Origin: Neorhizobium sp. UBA3556
GTDB taxonomy: Bacteria; Pseudomonadota; Alphaproteobacteria; Rhizobiales; Rhizobiaceae
Direction of reading: 5' to 3'
DNA length: 64,000 nt
NCBI GenBank assembly: GCA_002376235.1
Contig: DFNX01000003.1
Span: forward strand, 1-64,000
Shown: piece after piece, positions 28,087-38,035 of the stretch
Layout: every line of letters starts with the position of its first letter
Numbering within the stretch: position 1 is the first letter of the stretch
Position numbers and translations under genes: made by a program
The notes under the pieces: model-generated
Told to the model about the DNA's origin: nothing
Database searches by the model: none
What the model saw: the letters and a program-made list of their open reading frames with translations, nothing else

Positions 28087-29176
28087 CCTCGATTGCCGCT
28101 TCCCGCTGGTATTCGCCGAAGAAGGCTCGGAAATGTACGACAGCGAAGCCGAGGACGATCAGCGCCATGCCCTGATGGGCGAGCGCCATGTCGAGCGGCA
28201 CCTGAAAAATGAGTGTCGCGATCCCGATTGCCGCCTGAACGAGGACAAGGATGAACAAGAGCACGGCACGGCGGGCATGGGTTGTCGCCGGGGCCTTGGA
28301 TAGCGAGATAATCATGTGCAGGAAGACGGCGGCGAGAAGAACGTAAGCGCCGCAGCGGTGCACGAACTGGACAGTCTTGGGGTTTTCGAAAAGGTTGATC
28401 CACCAAGGATTCTGGATGAACAGATCGCCGGGAACGAAGGCGCCATCCATCAGCGGCCAGGTGTTGTAGCTCAGGCCGGCATCGAGGCCGGCGACAAGTG
28501 CGCCAAGATAGATCTGGAAGAGCACGAGAAAGGCGATCCCGCCCGCCGCCCATTTCGACTTATCGGTCGGCGGGTAGTCCTTCGCATGCGATGCCAGCCC
28601 GCGCATGATCCAGACACAGGCGGAGATGATCAGACAGGCGATGACCAGATGAGTTGCGAGGCGATACTGAGAGACGCTTACGAGCTTAGTGAGGCCGGAT
28701 GACACCATCCACCAGCCAATGAAACCCTGAAAGCCGCCGAGCGCCAGCGTGCCCAGCAGCGGCAGGCGCACCCGCTTTTCGATACGGCCCGTCACCCAGA
28801 AAAAGGCGAGCGGCAGCGCGAAGATGAGGCCGATGGAACGGGCGAGGAAACGGTGCGCCCATTCCCACCAGAAGATCGACTTGAATTCATCGACCGTCAT
28901 GTGGCTGTTGAGCAGCTGATATTGCGGAATGCGCTGGTAAAGCTCGAACTCTTCCTGCCACTCGGCGGCATTGAGTGGCGGAATGACGCCGTGGATCGGC
29001 TTCCATTCGGTGATCGACAGGCCGCTATCGGTGAGCCGCGTGGCGCCGCCGACAAGCACAAGACAGAAAAGCGTTAAGAGAACGAAACCGAGCCAGATGC
29101 GGACCGCCTTGCGGTTACGCTCGATCCGTCCGGTTTCGCGCGTCGCTTCAATGATGATCGTGTCCGTTGCCGACAT
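28076..29176 (-). CDS. ctaA: Heme A synthase (COX15/CtaA type 2)
   Basis: 366 residues, integral membrane enzyme that oxidises the methyl of heme O to give heme A for aa3-type cytochrome oxidase. I start at the ATG at 29176 (MSATDTIIIEAT), which has AGGAG at good spacing. The signatures VGGATRLTDSGLSITEWKP (about 43-61), WWEWAHRFLAR with its heme-ligand His and the later QFVHRCGAY and ALAHQGMAL histidines are all present. About eight membrane helices. Its C-terminal end overlaps the kinase gene on the other strand. Confidence 0.96.
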   Translation of the reverse strand: MSATDTIIIEATRETGRIERNRKAVRIWLGFVLLTLFCLVLVGGATRLTDSGLSITEWKPIHGVIPPLNAAEWQEEFELYQRIPQYQLLNSHMTVDEFKSIFWWEWAHRFLARSIGLIFALPLAFFWVTGRIEKRVRLPLLGTLALGGFQGFIGWWMVSSGLTKLVSVSQYRLATHLVIACLIISACVWIMRGLASHAKDYPPTDKSKWAAGGIAFLVLFQIYLGALVAGLDAGLSYNTWPLMDGAFVPGDLFIQNPWWINLFENPKTVQFVHRCGAYVLLAAVFLHMIISLSKAPATTHARRAVLLFILVLVQAAIGIATLIFQVPLDMALAHQGMALIVLGFAVVHFRAFFGEYQREAAIEVRG

Positions 29177-29380
29177 GGTGACGCTCCTGCCATTCATGGC
29201 TTCGCTCGGGCCGCAATCGGGGTGCTCATCGGCCCGTTTTCATGGGACGCCGTGAGACAACGCGCCACAGCGGCACATCGTCTCCGGTTTCCACGTTGCT
29301 TTGCCCCATGGACCCGTGCAAAACAAGCCCCAAGGCTTTGCGGCATCCGGTCGCGGCCATAAGGGCATGGAGGATGTTCG

Positions 29381-29590
29381 GTGCCGCGTTGGAGAAGTTT
29401 TGTCGGTACCATCCTGATCATCATTCTGGTGATTACCTACGCGCTTGCCGCCACGACGATAGCGACACTGACACTCGCCACCTCCCCATGGTGGGTGCAT
29501 TTCCTTTATTTTCTTCTGTCCGGTCTGCTGTGGATCCTGCCGGCGATGCTGATCATCAAATGGATGGCTGGTCCGAGGCCGAAACGGTAA
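29381..29590 (+). CDS. DUF2842 small membrane protein
   Basis: 69 residues with two hydrophobic helices (FVGTILIIILVITYALAATTIA and FLYFLLSGLLWILPAMLIIKWM) and the motif GPRPKR at the end, the DUF2842 pattern. It starts with GTG at 29381, preceded by GGAGG at seven bases. It is divergent from ctaA; the family often sits near cytochrome oxidase assembly genes in alphaproteobacteria. Function is unknown. Confidence 0.85.
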   Translation: MPRWRSFVGTILIIILVITYALAATTIATLTLATSPWWVHFLYFLLSGLLWILPAMLIIKWMAGPRPKR

Positions 29591-29698
29591 AAATGCAACG
29601 CAGATTAACCAGACCCACGGCTTCTACCAGGCCGTATTCGGCTATAAACGCATTCTTGGTGTTCACCACCCAATATGTCGATGAATGATGGGTGATGG

Positions 29699-30919
29699 AT
29701 GACTGCAAGGGCCAATCCGAACGCAACGAATGCTCCGCCGGTTCTCTCGGAGCAGGCAGGAATGCCGTCAGCATATTTCGGTGACCTCGATATTGCCCTG
29801 GTGCGTGATATTCCTTCGATCGAGGATGAATGGCTGCGTCTCGAACGCCGCGATTGGAATTCCCTGAACCAGAGCCTCGAATGGAGCCGCTCCTGGACCA
29901 CGGCTCACAACAGCAATCTTCTGGCCGTCACAGGGGCGGTCGGTTCCCGTATACTGTTTCTGCTACCACTGGAGATCGTTGAAGGTCGGTTTGGACGTAT
30001 CGCCCAGCTGCCCGGCGGCCGGTTCAACAATATCAATACCGGGCTTTTCGACGATACACTTGCCGCTCCGACTGCGGACGAGTTGCAGCAGTTCAAAACC
30101 AAGCTTGCCCGGTGCCTAAGAGGCATTGCGGATCTCGTCGTCATTGATGGCGTTCCGCTCAAGTGGAACGGCGTCACGCATCCGTTGAGTGATCTGGCCT
30201 CGATCGAGAACCAGAATCATTCGTTTCAGCTGCCACTCTTAGGAACGATGGAGGCCACGCTTGCGCAGTTAAACGCCAAAGCACGGCGGAAGAAATATCG
30301 TGTCCAGGCGCGCAGGCTGGAGGCGATCGGTGGCTTTGACTATATCGTGGCCCAAACAGTTGCCGAGCAGCACGTACTTCTCGACATTTTCTTTGCTCAG
30401 AAGAGTGAAAGGCTGAAAGCCTTCGGCCTACCGGATGTCTTTGCACCGGCATCGACGCGCGACTTCATGCACCGACTGCTCGACACGCCTCAACACGGCG
30501 GCGACAAGCTGCTCGCCATGCATGCCATCCGCCTGAAAGGCCAGCATGATGGTCATATCGCGGCCGTCACCGGCCTTTCGCGCAAGGGCGGCCATGTGCT
30601 CTGCCAGTTCGGCTCGATCGACGACAGTGTGGGGGCCGATGCAAGTCCGGGAGAATTGCTTTTCTGGCTGGCCATTGAGCGCAGTATCGAGGAAGGGGCT
30701 GCGCTTTTCGATTTCGGCATCGGCGACCAGCCCTACAAGCGCAGCTGGTGCAATCAGGAAACCGTGCATCACGATATTCTTTTGCCGGTCTCGGCCAAAG
30801 GCTCAGTCCTGTCCGGCCTGCATCTGGCAGAGACCGGCATCAAGACGCTGATCAAACGAGATCACCGGCTTTATGCGCTGGCACAGCGCTGGCGCTCTCG
30901 CCGTCAAGCACAAGACTGA
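29699..30919 (+). CDS. GNAT-family acetyltransferase of the BcsL/CelD type (polysaccharide locus)
   Basis: 406 residues with the duplicated GNAT fold of the CelD/FemAB-like group. Landmarks: EDEWLRLERRDWNSLNQSLEWSRSW near residues 43-62, ARRKKYRVQARRLEAIGG near 200, and the closing GELLFWLAIERSIEEGAALFDFGIGDQPYKRSW. Such proteins add acetyl or related groups to sugar units of exopolysaccharides. It opens a group of polysaccharide genes and faces the GumC-like gene tail to tail, seven bases apart. By content and place this locus matches the upp adhesin cluster of Agrobacterium. Confidence 0.85.
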   Translation: MTARANPNATNAPPVLSEQAGMPSAYFGDLDIALVRDIPSIEDEWLRLERRDWNSLNQSLEWSRSWTTAHNSNLLAVTGAVGSRILFLLPLEIVEGRFGRIAQLPGGRFNNINTGLFDDTLAAPTADELQQFKTKLARCLRGIADLVVIDGVPLKWNGVTHPLSDLASIENQNHSFQLPLLGTMEATLAQLNAKARRKKYRVQARRLEAIGGFDYIVAQTVAEQHVLLDIFFAQKSERLKAFGLPDVFAPASTRDFMHRLLDTPQHGGDKLLAMHAIRLKGQHDGHIAAVTGLSRKGGHVLCQFGSIDDSVGADASPGELLFWLAIERSIEEGAALFDFGIGDQPYKRSWCNQETVHHDILLPVSAKGSVLSGLHLAETGIKTLIKRDHRLYALAQRWRSRRQAQD

Positions 30920-30926
30920 GAAAACC

Positions 30927-33206
30927 TCAGGCGGCGCTTCGGTTGCGCGATGATGGCGACTGGCTGTCGTTCGGCTGCGCCATGACGAGAAGATTGCGAA
31001 AACCGGCATCGGCATAGGAAACGACAAGCTCGGCAATCGCTTCTTCCGTGAAGCCCGGAACGGAAAGAATGATCTCCGTTCCATCTGCCCGCACCAGACG
31101 CTTCAGGCTGGCGAGATCTGCAGGACCACATTCGATCAGTACCAGATCATAGGCATCGGAAAGCGCATCGATGATCATCGTCAGACGATCTGCTGCCCGC
31201 ATGGCGCGGACAGGATCGGATATGCCCTGCGGCACGATATGCGCTTCTGACAGGCGGTCCGGATGGATTGCCTCGCCGAACGCGGTTTCACCACAGAGCA
31301 GGTCGGTGATCCCCGGCAGGCGATCATGTTCCGCCATCAGGCGAGTCGGGCAGGCCGATCCAGTCAGGTCAACGAGAATGACCGTACGCTCGGTTTCAGC
31401 CACGGCACGCGCCAGCATCACGCTCGCCGTCGAGCCTTCATCGCCGCTTGGAGATACGGAAACGGCAACGGGCACGGCGTGACGCTGAAGGTAGTGGGCG
31501 ACAGAGCCGATGGTAAAGCCTGTATCGGTGGCAGACGCCGTTTTGGCCTCTTCAGATACGACCGGCTCCGACGTTGCGACCTCGACCGCTTGCGCTGGCG
31601 GGGGGGGCACGGGGACGGTTACGGGCGGCAAGACCGTGGTGCGGATCTCCTGCTTCCGTTCGATCAAGACCTTCTGCTCCGGCTGAACTTTCGCCTCGAC
31701 TTCCGTTTTGGAAACGACGGCAGTCGTTGCGGCTGCGGTAGTCACCGGCGCTTCAGCAATCTTCTCGCGTTCCTGAACCGGCGCCGGCTCCAGCGAAGCT
31801 TCCCGATTGACAGGTCTGAGCGCCCGGCCACTGAACAGTTCCGAAATCATCACGATCAGGCAGCTGACGATCAGTGTGGCAAGCGTCACGACGATGACGA
31901 TCGGAATGACTTTCGGGAAATAGGGTTCCGACGGTTCTACGGCCTTCGAGACAACGCGGGCATCGGCCGGCGTCGCATTGCCGTCGAGCCTGGAGGTAGC
32001 CTCACGATAGCGGGTAAGATAGGTTTCCAGCAATTGCCGCTGGGCGGCCGCCTCGCGCTCAAGCGCGCGAAGACCGACCTCCTCCTGTCCGGCGCGGGCA
32101 GAATCGGCCTTCAGCGTGTTGAGCTGCGACATGAGTTGCTGCTCGCGCAATCGCGAGACCTGGGCTTCGCTGTCGAGGCTTTCGAGCACCTTGCGGGTCT
32201 CGCTGGTGATCTGCTGGCGGATCTGGGCGAGCTGTGCGCGCAACCCCTTGATCCGGGGATGACCATCCAGAAGCGATGTGGCCTGATCCGAGATCTGCGC
32301 CTGAAGATTGGTCTCGGCTTCCTTCAGCCGCTGGATGACTTGCGAGCCGACGACATCCGCGATCGTATCGGGGGCGCGGCCTGCGCTCAGTGCCGCGCGG
32401 ACATTTTCCGCCCTCGCCTCGGCATTGGCGCGTTCGCCGCGCACGCGGGCCAGTTCAGTGGAAATATCGTTGAGTTGCTGGCTCGAGAAGCTGTTGGCTT
32501 CCGTTGTCTGGAACAGGCCGTTGCTGGAGCGATAATCCGCGACCTTGCTCTCGGCCTCCCTTACCTTCTGGGTCAGATTGGCAATCTCCGGTTCCAGCCA
32601 TTTGGCCGTTTCCGAATGAGTATCCAGCTTGGCGCCGCTCTGCAGTTGCAGATAAACCTCGGCCATCTTGTTCGGAATTGTCGAAGCCAGGATCGGATCA
32701 TGCGAAGAGAATTCGACGCCGATCACGCGCGAGTTTTCGACGGCGTAGACTTCCAGACTCTCGCGGAATTTCTCAACGACGCGGTCTTCAGGATCGAGCG
32801 CCATCGGGTCTGGCTTCAGGCCCGCCATGACGAGGAGATCGGGCAGAACCGAACGCGCCGCCGGATCGAATTCCTTATACTGCGCGAGGTTCAGTTCGCG
32901 GGCGACACGGCGGATCAGATCCGTCGATTGCAGAAGCTGCGCCTGGCTGGTGATGTTGAGGCTGTCGAGCACCGGATCATTGGCGGCGGCGGCCCCTTCT
33001 CCGCCGGTCAAGTTGGGTGAGCGGGACTCGATCAGAAGCCTCGTCTCCGCCTTATAGCTCGGCGTCATCATGCTGGTGATGACCAGCGAGGCGAAGGCGG
33101 CAAAGGCGGTCACGGCGATGATCCGGCCCTTGCGAGCCCACACGGCGGCAATCACGCGACCAAGATCGATATCCACGTCCTGGGAATTGCCATTGCCACC
33201 AGACAT
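30927..33206 (-). CDS. GumC/Wzz-type polysaccharide co-polymerase with degenerate BY-kinase domain
   Basis: About 759 residues in the inner membrane. An N-terminal Wzz domain (TM near 30-50, VITSMMTPSYKAETRLLIE) is followed by a long periplasmic coiled coil and a second TM (IPIVIVVTLATLIVSCLIVMI, near 440). After a Pro/Val/Glu-rich linker comes a C-terminal tyrosine-kinase-like domain. Its Walker A reads SPSGDEGSTAS and lacks the GKS/T lysine, Walker A' is ILVDLTGSA and Walker B LVLIECGP. So it has the kinase fold but probably not the activity. It controls chain length or export with the Wza-like lipoprotein, from which it is divergent. I chose the ATG at 33206 with GGAG upstream. Confidence 0.88.
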   Translation of the reverse strand: MSGGNGNSQDVDIDLGRVIAAVWARKGRIIAVTAFAAFASLVITSMMTPSYKAETRLLIESRSPNLTGGEGAAAANDPVLDSLNITSQAQLLQSTDLIRRVARELNLAQYKEFDPAARSVLPDLLVMAGLKPDPMALDPEDRVVEKFRESLEVYAVENSRVIGVEFSSHDPILASTIPNKMAEVYLQLQSGAKLDTHSETAKWLEPEIANLTQKVREAESKVADYRSSNGLFQTTEANSFSSQQLNDISTELARVRGERANAEARAENVRAALSAGRAPDTIADVVGSQVIQRLKEAETNLQAQISDQATSLLDGHPRIKGLRAQLAQIRQQITSETRKVLESLDSEAQVSRLREQQLMSQLNTLKADSARAGQEEVGLRALEREAAAQRQLLETYLTRYREATSRLDGNATPADARVVSKAVEPSEPYFPKVIPIVIVVTLATLIVSCLIVMISELFSGRALRPVNREASLEPAPVQEREKIAEAPVTTAAATTAVVSKTEVEAKVQPEQKVLIERKQEIRTTVLPPVTVPVPPPPAQAVEVATSEPVVSEEAKTASATDTGFTIGSVAHYLQRHAVPVAVSVSPSGDEGSTASVMLARAVAETERTVILVDLTGSACPTRLMAEHDRLPGITDLLCGETAFGEAIHPDRLSEAHIVPQGISDPVRAMRAADRLTMIIDALSDAYDLVLIECGPADLASLKRLVRADGTEIILSVPGFTEEAIAELVVSYADAGFRNLLVMAQPNDSQSPSSRNRSAA

Positions 33207-33378
33207 CACACACTCCACCGTCTCAATTCAGCGAATGGTAAAGGAGCATGGTAACCCTGTGGTTAATACTCTTTCCATTTTCGGACTTGCTGATTTCCCG
33301 CGCCACTTTTACCGGCCATTAACCCTAACAGATCCATAACTGGTGAAACGACATGAACAGCCGGAGCCTGAGTGGGAC

Positions 33379-33969
33379 ATGGTCCATGCCCGACGCAAAC
33401 AAGTGCAGACCCATAAGGCGGTGGCAGCAGCCATGCTCGCCGCAGTCGCACTTCTGAGCGGTTGCGCCACCAACCCGCCGCCGACGAGGGGTTTCGAGAC
33501 CGCTGCATTGCAGCCTTATCGACTGGATAGCGGCGACCGCCTGCGTGTCACCGTTTTTGAACAGCCTGGACTGACAAATACCTACACGGTCGATCAGGCG
33601 GGTTACATCGCCTTCCCGCTGGTAGGCCAGGTCGCGGCGCGGGGTCAGACTCTGCCCGCACTCGAAGGTTCGATCGCAAGCCGCCTGAAAAAAGGTTATC
33701 TGCGCGATCCCGACGTCAGTATTGAAATCGACAGATATCGCCCCGTCTTCGTCATGGGCGAGGTCGGGCGGCCGGGTCAGTATTCCTACGTACCGGGCAT
33801 GACGGCACAGAATGCGATAGCCATTGCCGGCGGCTTCACCTCACGTGGCAACGATCGGGATGTCGATGTGACACGCAAGGTCAACGGACAGGTGGCAACC
33901 GGACGAACCGTCGTCACGGCCCCCATCCTTGCCGGCGACACGATCTATGTTCGCGAGCGTTTGTTCTGA
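33379..33969 (+). CDS. uppC: Polysaccharide export lipoprotein (Wza/ExoF-like), probably UppC
   Basis: Outer-membrane polysaccharide secretin subunit. With the ATG at 33379 it has a signal peptide ending LLSGC (lipidated Cys29) and 196 residues. A Poly_export domain (YRLDSGDRLRVTVFEQPGL ... YLRDPDVSIEIDRYRPVFVMGEV, about 50-140) is followed by one SLBB-like unit (GRPGQYSYVPGMTAQNAIAIAGGFT). A GTG start at 33343 is possible but has no ribosome site. The shortness relative to Wza is usual for rhizobial ExoF/UppC types. It heads a plus-strand run of glycosyltransferase genes. The symbol is by correspondence to the Agrobacterium upp locus. Confidence 0.82.
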   Translation: MVHARRKQVQTHKAVAAAMLAAVALLSGCATNPPPTRGFETAALQPYRLDSGDRLRVTVFEQPGLTNTYTVDQAGYIAFPLVGQVAARGQTLPALEGSIASRLKKGYLRDPDVSIEIDRYRPVFVMGEVGRPGQYSYVPGMTAQNAIAIAGGFTSRGNDRDVDVTRKVNGQVATGRTVVTAPILAGDTIYVRERLF

Positions 33970-33975
33970 CAAAAG

Positions 33976-35133
33976 ATGCAGCCCTCCCCTCCCTTGCGCA
34001 TCCTGCATTGCTTCCGCAATCCGATTGGCGGGATATTCCGGCATGTGCGCGATCTGGTGGAGGAACACAGCGCGGCTGGCCATCAGGTCGGCATCCTGTG
34101 CGACAGCTCGACAGGTGGTACTTACGAGGACGCGCTGTTCGAAACAATCAGGCCGCGGCTTGCGCTGGGGCTTACTCGCTTTCCCATGCGACGGGCGATC
34201 TCGCCATCGGACATGGTCGCTCTTGCAAAGAGCTATCGACATATAAAAAGTTTGCAGCCGGATATCCTGCATGGACATGGCGCCAAGGGTGGCGCAGTGG
34301 CCCGGATGATCGGCTCAGTGTTGCGGGTAAACAGGTATCGCGTAGCCCGCGTCTATTCTCCGCATGGCGGCAGCTTGCATTTTGCTCGGTCATCTGCGAC
34401 CGGGCAGATTGTATTGAGGCTTGAGCGTTTTCAGGAAAACTTCTGTGATGCCATAGCCTTCGTCTGCGACTACGAGAGACGAACATACGAAGCCAAGGTC
34501 GGCAAGCCGAGACCGCATTCGCAGGTCATATATAACGGCATCAACGAGGCGGAATTCTCCCCCGTCTCCATCGCACCGGACGCAGCGGATTTTCTCTTTA
34601 TCGGCATGATACGCGACATGAAGGGACCGGACGTATTCATCGACGCCTTCCTGCGCACGGAACGCCGTATCGGCCGCCCCCTGACGGCCATGATGATCGG
34701 TGACGGTCCCGACGAGGACAACTACCGGGCGATGATTTCTGAGCTCGGGCTTGATCGGCGTATGCAGATGCTGCCCGCCATGCCTGCCCGCAAGGCCTTT
34801 GCGCTGGCGAAGACAATCGTGGTTCCCTCCCGCGCCGAGGCGATGCCCTATATCGTGCTCGAGGCGCTTGCTGCGAGCAAAGGCGTGATCGCATCACGGG
34901 TCGGAGGCATACCGGAAGTGCTGGGCGAAGATAGCGAAGCGCTCGTCATTCCGGGGGATGCCCAGGATCTTTCCCGCATCATGACGGCGGCCGCCACACA
35001 GCCGGACTGGCGCAGCCGAACCATGCCGAAGCCCACCGCTTTCAAGTCCGTATTCTCCGCGCCGGTCATGGCGCGCGACATGCTCGGCCTCTATCGGGAC
35101 GCCCTGCCGGCCGCCGCAAGAAAGCCGGGCTAA
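33976..35133 (+). CDS. Glycosyltransferase family 4
   Basis: 385 residues of GT-B fold. The acceptor domain starts RILHCFRNPIGGIFRHVRDL, then HGHGAKGGAVARM and VYSPHGGSLHF. The donor half has FLFIGMIRDMKGPDVFIDAF, GDGPDEDNYR and the E-x7-E motif PSRAEAMPYIVLEALA. It adds a sugar on the cytoplasmic side during synthesis of the repeat unit. It lies six bases after the Wza-like gene, so the two are co-transcribed. It may correspond to UppB of Agrobacterium. Confidence 0.9.
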   Translation: MQPSPPLRILHCFRNPIGGIFRHVRDLVEEHSAAGHQVGILCDSSTGGTYEDALFETIRPRLALGLTRFPMRRAISPSDMVALAKSYRHIKSLQPDILHGHGAKGGAVARMIGSVLRVNRYRVARVYSPHGGSLHFARSSATGQIVLRLERFQENFCDAIAFVCDYERRTYEAKVGKPRPHSQVIYNGINEAEFSPVSIAPDAADFLFIGMIRDMKGPDVFIDAFLRTERRIGRPLTAMMIGDGPDEDNYRAMISELGLDRRMQMLPAMPARKAFALAKTIVVPSRAEAMPYIVLEALAASKGVIASRVGGIPEVLGEDSEALVIPGDAQDLSRIMTAAATQPDWRSRTMPKPTAFKSVFSAPVMARDMLGLYRDALPAAARKPG

Positions 35134-35210
35134 AGGCTTCCTTAGCATCTTTCTGATAGGCGATTCCTCATGATCTTCCCGACAACAACCGGGAGACAAG
35201 GGACCGTTTC

Positions 35211-36758
35211 ATGAGCGATTTGGGCAATCGGCAGGACCTGGACCTCGACGCGTTGCGCCGTGGCGTCGCGGATGGCGGATCACCGCATGACGGGGCGGCT
35301 GCGCCCGTCGAACTAAACCCGTTCGCCAAGCAGATCGCCGACCAATTCCGCGACAACAATTATTCGCCGACGATGCTGATTGGACAGTTCCGCATGTTCG
35401 AACTCGCATCGCTTCTCGCGATAGGTCTTTTCGCCTGCTATATGGAGCCTGTTCCGGCGGATAGTCACTTCTTGACGAGGTTCGCCGTCACCGCCGTTGG
35501 CGCGACGCTGACGGTACTGTTCCTGCAGCTTGCCGACACCTACCTCATCCCCTCGATCCGGGCTGCGCGGCGCAATGCCAGGCGCGTACTCGCGGCATGG
35601 GCACTGGGCTTCATTCTGACCTATCTCGGCGTCTCGATCGCAGAGGGCGTGCTTTATCCTGTCGGCGCCGGAACGATCTGGTTCCTGTTCGGCGCCGCAT
35701 TCCTGCTCGGCGAACGCCTTCTGACGGCCTATGCAATCCGCAACTGGGCGCGCAATGGCGTTATGGAACGCCGTGCCGTCATCGTTGGCGGCGGGGAACC
35801 TGCCAAGCAGTTCATCCGCGCCCTCGAACAGCAGCCAGACAACGACATCCGCATCTGCGGCATCTTTGACGACCGCGGCAGTGAGCGGTCTCCGAGCGTC
35901 GTCGCAGGATACCCCAAGCTCGGCACCTTTGCCGAACTGGTCGAGTTCGCGCGGCTCGCCCGCATCGACATGCTGATCATCGCACTGCCGGCAAGCGCAG
36001 AGGCGCGCATCCTGCAGCTGCTGCGCAAGCTCTGGGTACTTCCCGTCGACATTCGGCTCGCGGCCCACACGGATCGGCTGCGTTTCAGGCCTCGTTCCTA
36101 TTCCCATGTCGGCTCGGTGCCGATGTTCGATCTTTTCGACAAGCCGATCCGCGACTGGGATTCTGTCGCAAAGCGCGCCTTCGACATATTTTTCACGGTA
36201 ATCGGGATTTTGGCTCTATGGCCGGTCATGCTTGCTGCGGCCATCGCGGTGAAAGCCACGTCAGAGGGTCCCATCCTGTTCAGGCAGAACCGGCACGGTT
36301 TCAACAACGAAATCATCAAGGTGCTGAAGTTCCGCTCGATGTATACGAATATGACCGACCAGACGGCGGTAAAGGCCGTGACGAAGGGGGATCCGCGCGT
36401 CACTCCGGTCGGCCGGTTTCTGCGCAAGTCTTCGATCGACGAGTTGCCGCAACTGTTCAACGTACTGAAAGGCGAGCTTTCGCTGGTCGGCCCACGCCCG
36501 CATTCGGTTCACGCACAGACGGGCGAGCGCAAATATGTCGATGTCATCGATAGCTATTTCGCCCGCCACAGGGTCAAGCCCGGCGTTACCGGCTGGGCGC
36601 AGGTCAAGGGACTTCGCGGCGAACTCGATTCGGATGAAAAGATCCGCGCCCGTACCCAGCACGACCTGGATTATATTGAAAACTGGTCCCTGCTTTTCGA
36701 CCTGAAAATCCTGTTCCTGACCCCGATCAGCCTTTTCAACACGGACAACGCGTATTGA
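35211..36758 (+). CDS. uppE: Polyprenyl-phosphate sugar phosphotransferase, probably UppE
   Basis: 515 residues. It starts polysaccharide synthesis by moving a sugar-1-phosphate to undecaprenyl phosphate. Four or so N-terminal helices are followed by a CoA-binding-like domain (RRAVIVGGGEPAKQFIRAL, near 185) and the C-terminal bacterial sugar transferase domain: KRAFDIFFTVIGILALWP, LFRQNRHGFNNEIIKVLKFRSM, RVTPVGRFLRKSSIDELPQL, and the ending YFARHRVKPGVTGWAQVKGL. This is the WcaJ/ExoY-type layout. It overlaps the next start by four bases. Confidence 0.92.
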   Translation: MSDLGNRQDLDLDALRRGVADGGSPHDGAAAPVELNPFAKQIADQFRDNNYSPTMLIGQFRMFELASLLAIGLFACYMEPVPADSHFLTRFAVTAVGATLTVLFLQLADTYLIPSIRAARRNARRVLAAWALGFILTYLGVSIAEGVLYPVGAGTIWFLFGAAFLLGERLLTAYAIRNWARNGVMERRAVIVGGGEPAKQFIRALEQQPDNDIRICGIFDDRGSERSPSVVAGYPKLGTFAELVEFARLARIDMLIIALPASAEARILQLLRKLWVLPVDIRLAAHTDRLRFRPRSYSHVGSVPMFDLFDKPIRDWDSVAKRAFDIFFTVIGILALWPVMLAAAIAVKATSEGPILFRQNRHGFNNEIIKVLKFRSMYTNMTDQTAVKAVTKGDPRVTPVGRFLRKSSIDELPQLFNVLKGELSLVGPRPHSVHAQTGERKYVDVIDSYFARHRVKPGVTGWAQVKGLRGELDSDEKIRARTQHDLDYIENWSLLFDLKILFLTPISLFNTDNAY

Positions 36759-38005
36759 CCACCGCGGATTTCGAAACCCGGCCTCAGCGCCTTTCCGCGG
36801 TACAGATCGCCCGGCTTCTCGGATCCGGCCTGCTTGCCTTCGGGGTTTTCCTGTCGGGTTTCGTCATCTCGGAGCCGGCGCCATATGAACTCATCATGGT
36901 GGTGCAAGTCGCCATATGGTTCCTGCTCGGCCTGCGCATTTCGCGCACCGTTTGCCTGCTGCTTGCCCTGCTGCTCGTCTTCAATATCGGGGGCATGTTT
37001 TCGATCACCGTCATGAAGGACATGAGCGGCGCGCCGATGTATGTCGCCGTCTCCGTCTTTCTGGCGTTGAGCTCGGTTTTTTACGCGGCGATCATCGAAG
37101 ACGACCCGGGCCGGTTCACCCTGATATTCCGTGCCTGGGTGGTTGCCGCAATGATCACGGCGCTTCTCGGCATTCTCGGTTATTTCAACGCCTTTCCGGG
37201 CGCTCATGTCTTCACCCGTTATGATCGGGCCATGGGAGCGTTTCAGGATCCGAATGTTTTCGGTCCCTATCTTATCGCCCCGATCCTCTATCTGGTCTAT
37301 CGGCTGCTCACTGGCCGTATCCTTGCGGCACCGTTTCTGATCGCCGGCATTCTGGTGCTGGTTCTTGGCGTATTCCTCTCCTTTTCCCGAGCAGCCTGGG
37401 GCCTACTGCTCTTCAGCGGCATAGCCTTGGTCGTCGTCATGCTTCTCAAGGAAAGGACAACGGCTTTCCGATTGAAGATCCTGACCATTTCCGCCGTGGC
37501 GGCCGTAGTGCTCATTCTGGCGCTGGTCATCGCTCTGCAGATTCCACAGATCTCCGATCTCTTCACCAATCGTGCAAAACTGGTGCAGGAATATGATGGC
37601 GCCAGATTCGGCCGTTTCGAACGGCACAAGATCGGCTTCCTGATGGCAATGGAACGGCCCCTCGGCCTGGGACCGATGGCATTCGGCAAGATCTATGGCG
37701 AGGATGAGCACAATATCTGGCTGAAGTCGCTGACGACCTATGGCTGGCTGGGCGCCGTGACCTATCAGATCATGATCTGGTCGACGATCTGGATGGGTTT
37801 CCGCTATCTGCTGAGAGAAAGGCCGTGGCAGCCCTATCTGATGATCTGCTGGGTGATGATCGTCGGTCACGCATTAATCGGCAACGTCATCGACACCGAT
37901 CACTGGCGGCATTTCTACCTGCTTCTCGGCCTCCTGTGGGGCTGCTACGCACTGGAACATCGGCATATGCGCCGACAGCGGGCGACGATGACCAGGACGG
38001 CTTGA
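36755..38005 (+). CDS. O-antigen ligase/polymerase family membrane protein
   Basis: 416 residues with ten or more hydrophobic segments and the Wzy/WaaL-type periplasmic loop (FGRFERHKIGFLMAMERPLGLGPMAFGKIYGEDEHNIWLKSL, residues about 283-325). It starts with TTG inside the stop of the preceding gene (TTGA), so the two are coupled. It is the likely polymerase of the locus; it could instead be a ligase, since this family does not separate the two roles by sequence. Confidence 0.88.
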   Translation: MTTADFETRPQRLSAVQIARLLGSGLLAFGVFLSGFVISEPAPYELIMVVQVAIWFLLGLRISRTVCLLLALLLVFNIGGMFSITVMKDMSGAPMYVAVSVFLALSSVFYAAIIEDDPGRFTLIFRAWVVAAMITALLGILGYFNAFPGAHVFTRYDRAMGAFQDPNVFGPYLIAPILYLVYRLLTGRILAAPFLIAGILVLVLGVFLSFSRAAWGLLLFSGIALVVVMLLKERTTAFRLKILTISAVAAVVLILALVIALQIPQISDLFTNRAKLVQEYDGARFGRFERHKIGFLMAMERPLGLGPMAFGKIYGEDEHNIWLKSLTTYGWLGAVTYQIMIWSTIWMGFRYLLRERPWQPYLMICWVMIVGHALIGNVIDTDHWRHFYLLLGLLWGCYALEHRHMRRQRATMTRTA

Positions 38006-38035
38006 CTTCGGCCAAGGTCATTCCAAATCATAGGA

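Noticed and set aside
33230..33340. CtrA binding site near the polysaccharide promoter
   Set aside because: TTAACC occurs, but the second half-site (GTTAC) is two bases off the TTAA-N7-TTAA consensus.
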